From assembly GCA_964358485.1 (NCBI GenBank), contig CAYHPY010000057.1, positions 1 through 22,837 of the forward strand: a stretch of 22,837 nucleotides of DNA, in the 5' to 3' direction. This DNA is from CAYHPY01 sp964358485. Lineage in GTDB: Bacteria; Elusimicrobiota; Elusimicrobia; UBA1565; UBA9628. Shown here piece after piece: positions 13,493 to 21,376 of this stretch. Both the position numbers and the translations under genes were made by a program. Under the pieces are notes generated by a model that searched no databases, was not told where the DNA came from, and saw nothing but the letters and a program-made list of their open reading frames with translations. How positions within the stretch are numbered: the first letter of the stretch is position 1; each line of letters opens with the position of its first letter.

Positions 13493-14920
13493 ATGAATCG
13501 CCGCCTGATCAAGCTCGCCGCGTCCGGGGTTTCCCTTTCCATCGTCCTCTTCTCTCCCGGGGGAGCCGCCCTCGAGGCCGCCGCCCAGACTTTCGCCGCC
13601 GGGGCCGCTTCCCGCAGCGGCATGTCCACCGGTTCCGCGGCCGCTTCCGCCCGGCTCCAACGCAACGGTTCCCCGGTCCGCTTTTCCACTTTGGGAACCA
13701 ACCCCGGCTTGAAGGCGGGCTTGGCGCCTTCCATGGCGCCCGGCGTTTCCGCCCCCGGCTCCATCGGCGGCTCTCCCGTCGTCTCCGCCGCGCTCTCCCC
13801 TGAATCGGCCGGAACTCCGGCCTATGTGCCCGGGTCCGAGGAAGCGGCGATGTTCAATTTCTCCCACGAGCAGGCCGTCCCGGCCGAAGCCATCGGCGCC
13901 CTGACCGAAGCGGTCCGTCCGGACGACTCGGCCCAAACCGACGCCCAGCCAGGCTGGCGCCTGGACAGGATGTATGACGGTCTTTCCCAGCGCCGCGCCT
14001 CCGATTCCTCCGAAGCCGTTGCGGCCGTGCCTTCCCGCCACCTCGGGACCCAGCTTGGGCGCTCCCTCCCAGGCTCCGAGATCAAAACCGACGTCTCCGC
14101 CCCCACCCCCGTTCCGGCCCGGCCGGTGAGGGCGGCAATTTCCAAAACCACGCTGGCCGTCGGCGTGGTCCTGGCGGCGCTCGCGCTGGGCATGTCCACC
14201 ATCGCCCTGGCGGGCGCGGCCCCCGTGGTCACGGCCAGCGCTTCTCTCATGTGGCTGGCTTCGGCCCAGCCCCTGGCCAGCGCCGGCGCGGCGGTGGTCG
14301 GAGCCCTCTACGGCCTGATCGCGGCGCACCGCAAGGCCGGCGAGACCGGCACCCCCGAAGTCCTCTCCTCGGTTCTCCGCTACGGAGTCATGGCGGGCGC
14401 CGGCGTGTTCGTTCTCATGAACCTGACGCAGGCGCTGTTTCTGGGCCTGCCCTTCCTGGCGGCCCACCCCGTGACCTCCTCGGTCGCGACGGCGGCGCTC
14501 GGCCAGGCCGCCTTCCAGGGTAAATTCACCGAAGCGGCCACCACCCCGGCCGACCGCTTGATGACGGCCTTCCCGGCCGTCGCGGCCGCCTTGGGCCTGA
14601 GCCTGGGCATCGCCTTCATGGCTCCGAGCATGCTCTTGGCGGCCTCCGTGGGCGCGATGTCCTTGGCCGGAGTCGCCGCGGCCGTCTACGCGGCGGTCTA
14701 CCAGCCCGGCAAGTCCGCCGTGGACGGCCCGTCCAAGATGGCGCGGGGCTTCGTCCTGCAGAGCTTGATGACCGGCATCGGCCTGGCATTGACCGATCCG
14801 CTGATGGTTGCGCCCTTCGCGATCATGGCGGCCTGGGGTCTCTGGGAAGTGGTCTCCACCAGCTTCAACGCGCTGGTTGCGGCCATGCCCGACCTGCCGG
14901 CGCGGTTCCGGAAGAAGTAA
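13493..14920 (+). CDS. Multi-pass membrane protein with Ala/Pro/Ser-rich leader, unknown function
   Basis: I do not recognise a named family. The ATG at 13493 is preceded by GGGAG at 13482-13486. The first 30 residues (MNRRLIKLAASGVSLSIVLF followed by SPGG) form a signal or anchor, then about 180 residues of low-complexity Ala/Ser/Pro-rich sequence precede a hydrophobic C-terminal half (about 215-465) with some eight predicted helices, ending in basic RFRKK. The leader resembles that of the giant protein at 3751: both have GVSL-hydrophobic-SPG and then a GAASR motif. The hydrophobic part is again Ala/Gly-rich and seems built from helix pairs, as in the giant protein's C-terminus, though I cannot show homology by eye. 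A CHAD-domain gene follows 44 bases downstream and is probably co-transcribed. Confidence 0.72.
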   Translation: MNRRLIKLAASGVSLSIVLFSPGGAALEAAAQTFAAGAASRSGMSTGSAAASARLQRNGSPVRFSTLGTNPGLKAGLAPSMAPGVSAPGSIGGSPVVSAALSPESAGTPAYVPGSEEAAMFNFSHEQAVPAEAIGALTEAVRPDDSAQTDAQPGWRLDRMYDGLSQRRASDSSEAVAAVPSRHLGTQLGRSLPGSEIKTDVSAPTPVPARPVRAAISKTTLAVGVVLAALALGMSTIALAGAAPVVTASASLMWLASAQPLASAGAAVVGALYGLIAAHRKAGETGTPEVLSSVLRYGVMAGAGVFVLMNLTQALFLGLPFLAAHPVTSSVATAALGQAAFQGKFTEAATTPADRLMTAFPAVAAALGLSLGIAFMAPSMLLAASVGAMSLAGVAAAVYAAVYQPGKSAVDGPSKMARGFVLQSLMTGIGLALTDPLMVAPFAIMAAWGLWEVVSTSFNALVAAMPDLPARFRKK

Positions 14921-14964
14921 GCCGATAAGGGCCGGGATGTTGCGGTCTCCGGAAGGGGACTCTC

Positions 14965-15699
14965 ATGCCCGGACCGCCGGAGTCGGACCTCGCCCGCGTT
15001 TGCGCCCGGAAATTGGCCCTCGGCCATCTTGCCGAGGCCCGGGACGCTCGGCGCTCGCTCAAGAAAGTCTACGAACCTGAAGGTTTGCACGACCTCCGGG
15101 TGTCCCTCCGCCGCCTGCGGGTCGCGCTGAAGGCCTACCGCCCGTATCTCGGACGGGCGGGCTCTTCCAAGATCCTCCGGGACCTGGCCCGTTTGATCCG
15201 CCCCACCGGCCGCTTGCGGGACCTGGATGTGGCCGCCACGGCCTTGCGGCGCCTCCGTCCCCCCGCGCGGGGGGCGGTGGCCCGGAGAGTCGAAACGGAA
15301 CGCCGAACTTTGATCCGGGCCCTGAACGCCCGAATTCTGCCCGGCCTCAAGGACGCCGGAAGGCGATTGATAAAACGCCTCCGGGAACCGCCGTCCGGAA
15401 AGGGTCGGCCGATCTCATGGGATGATGCCTGGCAGTTGGCCGTCCTGGACGCCCGGAACCGTTTGACCCGCCGGGGCCGGGAAACCGGGAAAGGGGAATT
15501 GGAACAGGCGCACCGCGTGCGCATCGCGGCCAAGGCGCTGCGTTATTTATTGGAGCCTTTCGAGAAGAAACGGCCCGGGGCGGACAAGGAGCTCCTCAAG
15601 GCCCGGCACCTTCAGGATCGGTTGGGACGGGAGCGCGATCTGCGCATGCTTCGGGAATTGGGAATTCCTGCCCCGCGTATCTGCCGCGGGTCCGGCTAG
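14965..15699 (+). CDS. CHAD domain-containing protein (polyphosphate-associated)
   Basis: The 244-residue, strongly basic protein shows both signature helices of the CHAD domain: HDLRVSLRRLR at 42-52 and HRVRIAAKALRY at 183-194, each with the conserved His and Arg/Lys pattern, plus RLRDLDV near 83-89. CHAD domains are helical bundles whose basic surface binds inorganic polyphosphate; many localise to polyphosphate granules. No CYTH domain is fused here. The start ATG follows GGAAGGGGA at 14951-14959. The protein stops soon after LQDRLGRERDLRMLRELG, a little earlier than I expect for a full CHAD domain, so a slight C-terminal truncation is possible. The function may relate to phosphate storage, but no polyphosphate kinase gene is nearby. 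Confidence 0.85.
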   Translation: MPGPPESDLARVCARKLALGHLAEARDARRSLKKVYEPEGLHDLRVSLRRLRVALKAYRPYLGRAGSSKILRDLARLIRPTGRLRDLDVAATALRRLRPPARGAVARRVETERRTLIRALNARILPGLKDAGRRLIKRLREPPSGKGRPISWDDAWQLAVLDARNRLTRRGRETGKGELEQAHRVRIAAKALRYLLEPFEKKRPGADKELLKARHLQDRLGRERDLRMLRELGIPAPRICRGSG

Positions 15700-16039
15700 A
15701 CCGGCCCATCCGGCTGTGGCTAAAAAAATGAAGCTGAATTTATGCTCTCGGAAGGCGGGCTGCCCCATTTCGTGGTAGAATCGGCCGGAAAGCGCCTTTT
15801 CGGGAGAGGCGTTCCATGCGGCGGGCGCGGTTTCGGTCCGGACCGAGTTCTACAAGCCTGGCACTTGGGGGAAAACCTTTTACTCGGGCGATTATGATAT
15901 TCGGGCGAACATTTCTTAAATGGTTTCTGGGTTGGGCAGCTGTTCTTTTGTTGATCCCAGCCGTCTGGACCTACACCAACTTCTTCCGGATAATCCGGTC
16001 CGAGGGGCAAGAGGCAACTGTGTTTGCACACAGTCGCGA
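15700..16039. other. Convergent intergenic region without a confident gene
   Basis: These 340 bases lie between two convergent stops and are less GC-rich than their surroundings, most clearly at 15885-16030. Short frames exist: a 51-codon frame at 15742-15897 whose TGA overlaps an ATG at 15894; a frame without a start codon ending at 15919; and the 15894 frame, whose first 35 residues read like a membrane helix (FLKWFLGWAAVLLLIPAVW) but which then runs antisense into the HD-GYP gene. None has a ribosome binding site. CCGGA-TAA-TCCGG at 15986-15998 is a small palindrome. The whole could be a decayed gene. Confidence 0.5.
16017..16034 (-). terminator. Small hairpin just downstream of the HD-GYP gene
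   Basis: ACTGTGT at 16017-16023 and ACACAGT at 16028-16034 form a perfect 7-bp stem with a 4-base loop, 6 bases beyond the minus-strand stop codon. There is no T-run after it on the minus strand, so it may only mark the mRNA 3' end. Confidence 0.35.
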
Positions 16040-17080
16040 CTACTCCACCCACCACCGCGCCGCCTGCAAAGCGGCCATGAGGCGCCGGTCCTCGAGCTGG
16101 AGCTCGGTCTCGTCGATGGCCGCCTCGACGTGCTCGAGGTCTTTGCCGTTGAGGTCCACCGTGTGCGGCAGGCGGAGGGTTTCCCCTTTGCGGTCGAGGA
16201 GCACCAGGACCTCGGGGCGCATGGGGCGGTTCGCAAAGACCTGGCAGACCACGCCGACCTCTCCGGTGGAGAGGCGGACGAAGGAGCCCGGGGGAAATAG
16301 GGTCATGCGGCCGGCCAGGAGGCGTACCGCCTCCCGGTCCAAGGTCGGGTCCTCCAGGCGCAGGAGATATTTGAGGCCGGCATGCGGGATGACCGAGCGG
16401 CGGAAGCTTCGGGGGTGGGTCAGGGCCTCGTAGGTGTCGGCCACGCCCAGGATGCCCGAGGCCACTCTGACCTCGTCGGAGACGGTGTGAAAGCGGGGCT
16501 TGCGGGGGCCGCGGGTTTTGCGGTCCCGCTCGTGCAGGATGATGTCCACCACCGTGCGCCAGGTGCCGTCCTCGTCGCCCGCCGAGCGGTCGAGCAGCCG
16601 CGCGCTCTCGGTGACATGGAGCTGGAGGTCCTGGTATTCGGAGGGGGAAAGCGTTTTGCCGCCGGAGGCCAGCTTGAGCCAGGGGGTCATGCCGATGTCG
16701 TGCATGAGCCCGGCCAAGGCCAGGCGGAGGAGTTTTTCCCGGCCCCAACCGAGGGCGATGGCCATGCGGATGGAGTAAATCGTGACGTTGACGGCGTGCC
16801 CCGGCAGGTAGTTGCCCCCGGTGGAGCGGACGGTCAGGGCCAGGAGGTCCTGGTTGTCTTCCAGGAGTTCCTTGATGAGGTCGTCGGCCACGCGGGCCAT
16901 CGCCTCCAGCATGGCGCGGTCCATCTCCTCGGGCGTCCGGAAAACCTCGCGGACCAGGGCGACCGCCCGCCCGTAAGCCTTGCGGGCCCGTTCCCCTTTG
17001 TGGGGGTCGGAGGAGACCGCGGGCTTGGGCTTGGCGCCCGCCTCGAAGTCCTTGGACCAGGGATTGTTGTTTTCGCTCAA
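16040..17080 (-). CDS. HD-GYP-like phosphohydrolase domain protein with degenerate GYP motif
   Basis: This 346-residue protein has an HD-superfamily core: H95 (PGHAVNVTIYS), HD at 127-128 (GLMHDIGM), H155, HE at 183-184 and D215 (GVADTYEALTHPRSFR), the order seen in HD-GYP proteins that degrade cyclic di-GMP. Where the family has H-H-E-x-x-D-G-x-G-Y-P, this protein reads LHERDRKTRGP, so the GYP triplet is lost and activity on cyclic di-GMP is uncertain. The C-terminal part (PPGSFVRLSTGEVGVVCQVF) matches the small domain often found after HD-GYP cores. The start is TTG at 17080, overlapping the TGA of the AMIN-domain gene as TTGA. There is no separate Shine-Dalgarno, so translation is probably coupled. 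No receiver domain or membrane segment is present. Confidence 0.8.
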   Translation of the reverse strand: MSENNNPWSKDFEAGAKPKPAVSSDPHKGERARKAYGRAVALVREVFRTPEEMDRAMLEAMARVADDLIKELLEDNQDLLALTVRSTGGNYLPGHAVNVTIYSIRMAIALGWGREKLLRLALAGLMHDIGMTPWLKLASGGKTLSPSEYQDLQLHVTESARLLDRSAGDEDGTWRTVVDIILHERDRKTRGPRKPRFHTVSDEVRVASGILGVADTYEALTHPRSFRRSVIPHAGLKYLLRLEDPTLDREAVRLLAGRMTLFPPGSFVRLSTGEVGVVCQVFANRPMRPEVLVLLDRKGETLRLPHTVDLNGKDLEHVEAAIDETELQLEDRRLMAALQAARWWVE

Positions 17081-17958
17081 AGGAGTTTGGAGGGCAGTTG
17101 CAGGGCCTTGATGATGGATTTCAGGACGGTGCGAAGCTCCAGGACCTCATCGGCCAGCTTGGAATCGTTCGGCGCCGCGCCCGGGACGGGAGGGCGGGAG
17201 ATGATTTCGTCCATCTTCTTCTCGAGGATGGCCACCCGTCGGGAAAGGGAGTTGAAATTCTCTTGGAGCCCCTCGATCATGCCTTCGTTGTCATCAATGG
17301 CCAGGCCCAGGCCCTTGAAAGGATCCGACGGGGCGCGGGGCGCGGGGGCGGCGGCCTTATGGGTCATCATGCGCACCGCGACGGCCGCCAGCATGAAGGC
17401 GGCGGAGGCGAAATAGAGGATGGAGGTCACCGGAACGCCCTTGGGCGCGTGGCCCTGAGGGGGGGCGGGAACCCGCGCTTCGGCGGCCGGGGCCGGCTCC
17501 GCGGGAGCGGGGGGCTCGACGGGCGCGGCGGCCTGGGGAGCCTGAACCGGGGCGGGCGCCGCCGGGACGACGGGCGCCGCCGCGGCGATGGTGTGATCTC
17601 CAAGCCGAACAACCAGATCGGTGCCCTCATTGCTCACTCGGAAGGGGGCCTTTCCGGAGAGGTCCACTACCACCCGGGTCACGGCCGGGGAGGTCTTGAA
17701 CTGGCCGGAGCGGACGCTTTTCATCCAAACGCCCAAGCCCTGAAGAGTCTTGGAATTGAAGGCGGTCTTCGTGTCGGCAAGCTCCACGACAAGCCGGTCG
17801 GGGCCGCTGGTGATGAACGCGGAGTGCTTGACGGCATGGCTGGTGTGGATGCGGATCTGGTCGGGGGTGACGTCGATTCCGTCCAAGGTGGCCGCTTGAA
17901 CGGCGGCGGGCAGAGCGGCAAGAAAAGTCGCGAGGGCCAGAAGGCTGAAAGATTTCAT
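17077..17958 (-). CDS. AMIN domain-containing single-pass membrane protein with coiled coil
   Basis: The ATG at 17958 is preceded by GGAG with a 5-base spacer, which favours it over the ATG at 17973. The 293-residue product has a signal peptide (residues 1-22, ending AAVQA) and an AMIN-like domain at about 25-120 (strand pattern QIRIHTS, DRLVVELADTK, TRVVVDLSGKAPFRV, DLVVRLG). AMIN domains bind peptidoglycan or position envelope machines such as amidases and PilQ secretins. Then come a Pro/Ala-rich spacer (125-175), one membrane helix (VTSILYFASAAFMLAAVAV, about 177-197) and a cytoplasmic part with a coiled coil (about 226-252). This order suggests a link between the cell wall and a cytoplasmic partner. 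The HD-GYP-like protein encoded in overlap immediately downstream is the obvious candidate. Confidence 0.75.
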   Translation of the reverse strand: MKSFSLLALATFLAALPAAVQAATLDGIDVTPDQIRIHTSHAVKHSAFITSGPDRLVVELADTKTAFNSKTLQGLGVWMKSVRSGQFKTSPAVTRVVVDLSGKAPFRVSNEGTDLVVRLGDHTIAAAAPVVPAAPAPVQAPQAAAPVEPPAPAEPAPAAEARVPAPPQGHAPKGVPVTSILYFASAAFMLAAVAVRMMTHKAAAPAPRAPSDPFKGLGLAIDDNEGMIEGLQENFNSLSRRVAILEKKMDEIISRPPVPGAAPNDSKLADEVLELRTVLKSIIKALQLPSKLL

Positions 17959-18059
17959 GTTATCTCCGTTCATGCCTCTAGGGTAGCCCCGCAAGGGAAA
18001 AATAGCCAGGGTCGATTGGTCCCGGTGCCCGTGGGCCCTATGGTCCCCCGCGGGAGCTT

Positions 18060-18917
18060 CTAGAAATCCAGGAGGCGCTGGACTCGGCCTTCCACGAAAA
18101 ATAGAGCGGAATGCTCGCTTTTTTCGGATTGGGCGTAGGCGTTGACGCTGCGGATGGCTTCCCGGAAATGGGGGAGAAAGCCCTCCATGGCCCGGGCGTC
18201 GGCCCGTAGGCCGCAATATCGGACATCCACCAAGGCGCCTTTGCGGGCGACCATGGCTTCGTTGTACCGGAAGACCTTCTCCATGGTTTTGGCGGAGATC
18301 ATCCGCGAGTCCGGGAACAACAGGAAATCCCCGGCCAGGGGGCTGCGCCAGCGGCCGTCGCGCAGGCGTTCCACCAGGAGCTCCCGGCGCAGGGCCGAAA
18401 GCCCGATGCGAAGTTCCGCCGAGCGCAGGCCCGTCAGGGCCGCCAGCTCGTGGATTTCGTAGGCGTCCTTGGAGGTGCTCAGGACCCGGAAGACCCAGTA
18501 GGCGCCGGCCGTGGACATGAGCGCCTCGTATTGGGCCACGCTGATCGGCCGCGCCTCATGCCGGGTCAGCTTGGCCAGCGCGGCGTGCGCCGGGTCCGGG
18601 GGGGCGGCCGCCGGGTCGTGCGTGGTGAAGGACTGGATGAACCAATCGGTCAAGTCCCGGGAGCCCAGCCAGGTTTCCAGGTAGCCCTCGATCAGGGACC
18701 GCAGGTCGCGGGAATCCATCGGCAGGCGCAGGAGGGTGATCAGCAAGGGAAGGCGCTTGGGCTTGGGCAGGTGGGAGCCTTTCTCGATGCGGAGGTAGTT
18801 GGGAAAGGTGCATTGAAAAACCTGCTGACCGCCGTTCTTATGGAAGAACTGGTAGGCGGTGGAAAACCCCGCCTCTTTGCGCAGGCGGGAGAAGGTCTTG
18901 GAAAACGGGGTGTCCAT
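18060..18917 (-). CDS. Two-HTH putative transcriptional regulator (TIGR02147/DUF4423-like)
   Basis: This 285-residue soluble protein begins with an XRE-like helix-turn-helix region (residues 6-65: FSRLRKEAGFSTAYQFF followed by YLRIEKGSHLPKPKRLPLL). It has a second winged-helix-like segment at about 152-192 (YEIHELAALTGLRSAELRIG, then a GRWRSPL wing), and a C-terminal domain ending VEGRVQRLLDF. This arrangement resembles the TIGR02147/DUF4423 families known from Fibrobacter and Bdellovibrio-type bacteria; the assignment is by memory and tentative. It is transcribed divergently from the sugar importer, with only 66 bases between start codons, a common arrangement for a local regulator. A promoter with nearly ideal spacing ends so close to ATG 18917 that the mRNA would be almost leaderless; no Shine-Dalgarno sequence is seen. 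Confidence 0.65.
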   Translation of the reverse strand: MDTPFSKTFSRLRKEAGFSTAYQFFHKNGGQQVFQCTFPNYLRIEKGSHLPKPKRLPLLITLLRLPMDSRDLRSLIEGYLETWLGSRDLTDWFIQSFTTHDPAAAPPDPAHAALAKLTRHEARPISVAQYEALMSTAGAYWVFRVLSTSKDAYEIHELAALTGLRSAELRIGLSALRRELLVERLRDGRWRSPLAGDFLLFPDSRMISAKTMEKVFRYNEAMVARKGALVDVRYCGLRADARAMEGFLPHFREAIRSVNAYAQSEKSEHSALFFVEGRVQRLLDF

Positions 18918-18928
18918 GGTCTCACGAC

Positions 18929-18957
18929 ATGATATCTCCCGGCGCCGTGGCCGTCAA
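18929..18957 (-). promoter_or_regulatory. Sigma70-type promoter of the regulator gene
   Basis: On the minus strand TTGACG (18957-18952) and TATCAT (18934-18929) are separated by exactly 17 bases. Initiation would fall near 18922, about 5 bases ahead of the ATG at 18917, predicting a leaderless or near-leaderless transcript. Confidence 0.6.
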
Positions 18958-18966
18958 GTCGTCCAA

Positions 18967-18977
18967 AATGTTACCAT
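18967..18977 (-). promoter_or_regulatory. Second copy of the ATGGTAACATT word, candidate operator
   Basis: Read on the minus strand, these 11 bases equal those at 2409-2419. The site lies between the regulator's -35 box and the start of the binding-protein gene, where a bound protein could affect both divergent promoters. Operator status is inference. Confidence 0.35.
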
Positions 18978-18983
18978 CGCCCG

Positions 18984-20207
18984 GTGAGAGGGAGCGTGAC
19001 GGCTTTGCTCGGGCTTTGCGCGCTCCTCGGCGCCTGCGGCCCGGCCGCCGAAGACCGTTCGGCGCGCACCATCGTGGTCTGGGAGCAGGAGGACGCCCAT
19101 GTCTTCCCCTTCGTGGACTCGGTTTTCGAAGCGTTCAAAAAACTGCCCGGCAACGCCGATGTCCGAGTGGTCCGCAACCATTACCACACCGAGGACCTGC
19201 GCCAGCAGTTCTTGACGGCCTCCATCGCGGGCAGTCCCCCGGACCTGCTCATGAGCCCCTCGGACACCACCGGGGTCTATTCCGTGGCGGGCTTTCTTCT
19301 GCCCGTGGAAAATCTTTTCGACCTCTCCCGCTACAACAAGGCCGCGGTCGAGGCCGTGGCCCTGGACGGGCACGCCTGGGGGGTGCCTATGACCAACGGC
19401 AACCACCTCATGCTCATGTACAACAAGCGCTTCTCTCCGAAACCTCCGGAGACCACCGACGAGCTGTTCCGCTTCTGCGCGGCGAAGACGAAGGCCCATA
19501 AGCTGGATTACTGCATGGCCTTCAACCTCGGCGAGCCATTTTGGCTGATGCCGTGGCTGGGGGCTTTCGGGGGCTGGCCCATCGATGGCAAGACCCCCAC
19601 TTTGGACACTCCGGCCATGCGCGCCGCGGTGGGTTTCGTGGTGGATTTGATCTACGAAAAGAAATTCGTCCCCCCGGAATGCGACTACAACTGCATGGAC
19701 GCCCTGTTTAAAGAGGGGAAGGTCGCCTTCATCATCAACGGGGATTGGGCCGTCTCCACCTACCGGGACAAGCTGGGCGCCGATTTCGGCGTGGCCAAGA
19801 TCCCGAAGCTCTCGGCCACGGGCCGTTGGCCCACGCCGATGGTCAGCGGCCGGTATTTCTTGCTAAGCTCGAAACTGGACGGCGCGAAGCTCGAGCTGGT
19901 CCGCCGCTTCGTCGAGTTCTACACCAACGAGGAGAACCAAATCGGTCAACTCAAGGCGCTCATGAGGCTTCCCTCCTTGAGCCGCGCGGCGGGTTCCAAG
20001 ACCCTCGCCGGAGATCCCCACCTGAGGGCCTCGATGGACCAGGTTTTGGCGGGCCGACCCATGCCCATGGCCACCGAAATGCGCGCGGTTTGGGATTCCA
20101 TGCGCCCCTACCTGGGCAAGGCCGTCAACCGGCAGGCGACTCCCGCGGAAGCCGCGGCCAAGATGCAGGTCGAGGCGCTTCGGAAAATCCGGGAGATGGC
20201 CGACTGA
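18984..20207 (+). CDS. ABC transporter substrate-binding lipoprotein, carbohydrate type (MalE-like)
   Basis: A 407-residue extracellular or periplasmic binding protein of family 1. The N-terminus MRGSVTALLGLCALLGAC contains a lipobox (L-G-A-C) with acylated Cys18, so the protein is membrane-anchored. The mature part has family features: TIVVWEQED at the first strand, PPDLLMSPSDTTGVYSVAG, LDGHAWGVPMTNGNHLMLMY, FKEGKVAFIINGDWAVSTY and VRRFVEFYTNEENQ. It delivers a sugar, probably an oligosaccharide, to the two permeases encoded directly downstream. The start is ambiguous: GTG 18984 keeps Arg2 in the signal n-region, while GTG 18996 follows a GAGAGGGAG run but loses all positive charge. The stop codon overlaps the next start as TGATG. 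The ligand cannot be read from sequence. Confidence 0.88.
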   Translation: MRGSVTALLGLCALLGACGPAAEDRSARTIVVWEQEDAHVFPFVDSVFEAFKKLPGNADVRVVRNHYHTEDLRQQFLTASIAGSPPDLLMSPSDTTGVYSVAGFLLPVENLFDLSRYNKAAVEAVALDGHAWGVPMTNGNHLMLMYNKRFSPKPPETTDELFRFCAAKTKAHKLDYCMAFNLGEPFWLMPWLGAFGGWPIDGKTPTLDTPAMRAAVGFVVDLIYEKKFVPPECDYNCMDALFKEGKVAFIINGDWAVSTYRDKLGADFGVAKIPKLSATGRWPTPMVSGRYFLLSSKLDGAKLELVRRFVEFYTNEENQIGQLKALMRLPSLSRAAGSKTLAGDPHLRASMDQVLAGRPMPMATEMRAVWDSMRPYLGKAVNRQATPAEAAAKMQVEALRKIREMAD

Positions 20208-21376
20208 TGCTCTGGCCCGTCCTGCAGGTTCTCCAGTTCGCCCTGCTCCTGGCGGCGTTCGTCGCCCTTTTGGAGGGCTGGCTGTATTTCCATTTCACCT
20301 ATCACGAAAAGCCCTGGTTTTTTCCGGTCGCGGTCCTGGGCACCGTCGGGCTGGTCCTGGCCGGGGTCCTGGCGATGACGGGCGGGCGCCTGGACCCGGC
20401 GCGCATGCCGGCGCTGGGGGCCGGCGCGGCCGCGGGGGAACTGCTCACGGCGTTGGTGTTCCGGCACTGGGTGCGCGGGCGGCACGCCCTGGCCTATATG
20501 CTCCTGGCCCCGGCTTTGCTGGGATTGGGCCTGCTCATCGTCTATCCGATGCTTTTCGAGATCTACCTGGCTTTCCACGATCTCAAGCTTTCCACCATCC
20601 TGGCCTGGAGCCGCACCGGGGAATTGCCGTTCGTGGGCCTCAAGCATTTCCGCAAGGTGTTCACCTCCTCGCCGCTCTCGGAGGTTTCCTTCTGGCAGTT
20701 GGCCCTGCGGACGGTCTGGTGGTCGGCCGTCAACGTTTTCTTTCACGTGGCCGGGGGTTTTGCCCTGGCCCTGCTGCTCAATCGGGTGACCCGGGGCCGG
20801 GGTTTGTACCGGATGCTTCTGATCGTGCCCTGGGCCATGCCCCAGGTGGTGGCGGTGCTGGCCATGCGGGGGGAATTCCATTCCCAGTACGGCTTCGTCA
20901 ACGCGATGCTCGCCCGGGTCGGCATGGCTCCCGTCCAATGGCTGGGCCAGCATCCCTTCCTGACCTGCACGATCATCAATGTCTGGCTGGGCATCCCGTT
21001 CATGGCCGTGATCATTCTGGGGGGCCTGCAGTCCATCTCCCGGCACTACTACGACGCCGCGGCCATCGACGGAGCCTCCGCTTTCCAACAGTTCCGGCTG
21101 ATCACTTTACCCCTGATCCGCCCCGTCCTGGGGCCCGCGGTCACCCTCGGCACGGCTTGGACCTTCAACAACATCAACGTGATCTACCTGGTCACCGGCC
21201 AGGCGGGGGGAACCGAGGACGCGGACATCTTGGTTTCCGCCGTGTACAAGGCCGCCTTCGCGTTCTACCGCTACAGCTATTCGGCGGCCTTCGCGTTGGT
21301 CGTGTTTCTCATCCTTCTGGCGTTCTCCCTGGCGTGGCTGAAATTCACGAAAAGTTCGGAGTCGGTCCATGGCTGA
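20207..21376 (+). CDS. Carbohydrate ABC transporter permease (MalF-type)
   Basis: The 389-residue inner-membrane protein starts at ATG 20207, sharing one base with the stop of the binding-protein gene (translational coupling). Two or three extra helices at the N-terminus (about 5-85) precede the permease core, as in MalF-like proteins with an N-terminal extension. The core begins near HALAYMLLAPALLGLGLLIVYP. The EAA loop that docks onto the ATPase is at 281-299: YYDAAAIDGASAFQQFRLI, with D283 in place of the usual Glu, followed by TLPLIRPVLGP. It pairs with the MalG-type permease to form the channel. The frame is open upstream to 19745, but that stretch overlaps the binding-protein gene in another frame. 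Confidence 0.9.
   Translation: MLWPVLQVLQFALLLAAFVALLEGWLYFHFTYHEKPWFFPVAVLGTVGLVLAGVLAMTGGRLDPARMPALGAGAAAGELLTALVFRHWVRGRHALAYMLLAPALLGLGLLIVYPMLFEIYLAFHDLKLSTILAWSRTGELPFVGLKHFRKVFTSSPLSEVSFWQLALRTVWWSAVNVFFHVAGGFALALLLNRVTRGRGLYRMLLIVPWAMPQVVAVLAMRGEFHSQYGFVNAMLARVGMAPVQWLGQHPFLTCTIINVWLGIPFMAVIILGGLQSISRHYYDAAAIDGASAFQQFRLITLPLIRPVLGPAVTLGTAWTFNNINVIYLVTGQAGGTEDADILVSAVYKAAFAFYRYSYSAAFALVVFLILLAFSLAWLKFTKSSESVHG

Noticed and set aside
13334..14467. Upstream extension of the DAHP synthase frame
   Set aside because: The extension is low-complexity, overlaps the membrane protein gene antisense, and DAHP synthase is full-length (354 residues) from 13333.
15742..15897. 51-codon frame in the convergent gap as a real gene
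   Set aside because: There is no ribosome binding site, all three frames are partly open here, and no motif is seen; the ATGA overlap with the next frame alone is too weak.
17959..18216. N-terminal extension of the AMIN-domain protein
   Set aside because: It would bury the signal peptide, and a ribosome binding site with good spacing supports ATG 17958.
19745..20206. N-terminal extension of the MalF-type permease
   Set aside because: It overlaps the binding-protein gene in another frame and encodes Arg/Gly/Pro-rich nonsense; ATG 20207 has the usual TGATG coupling.
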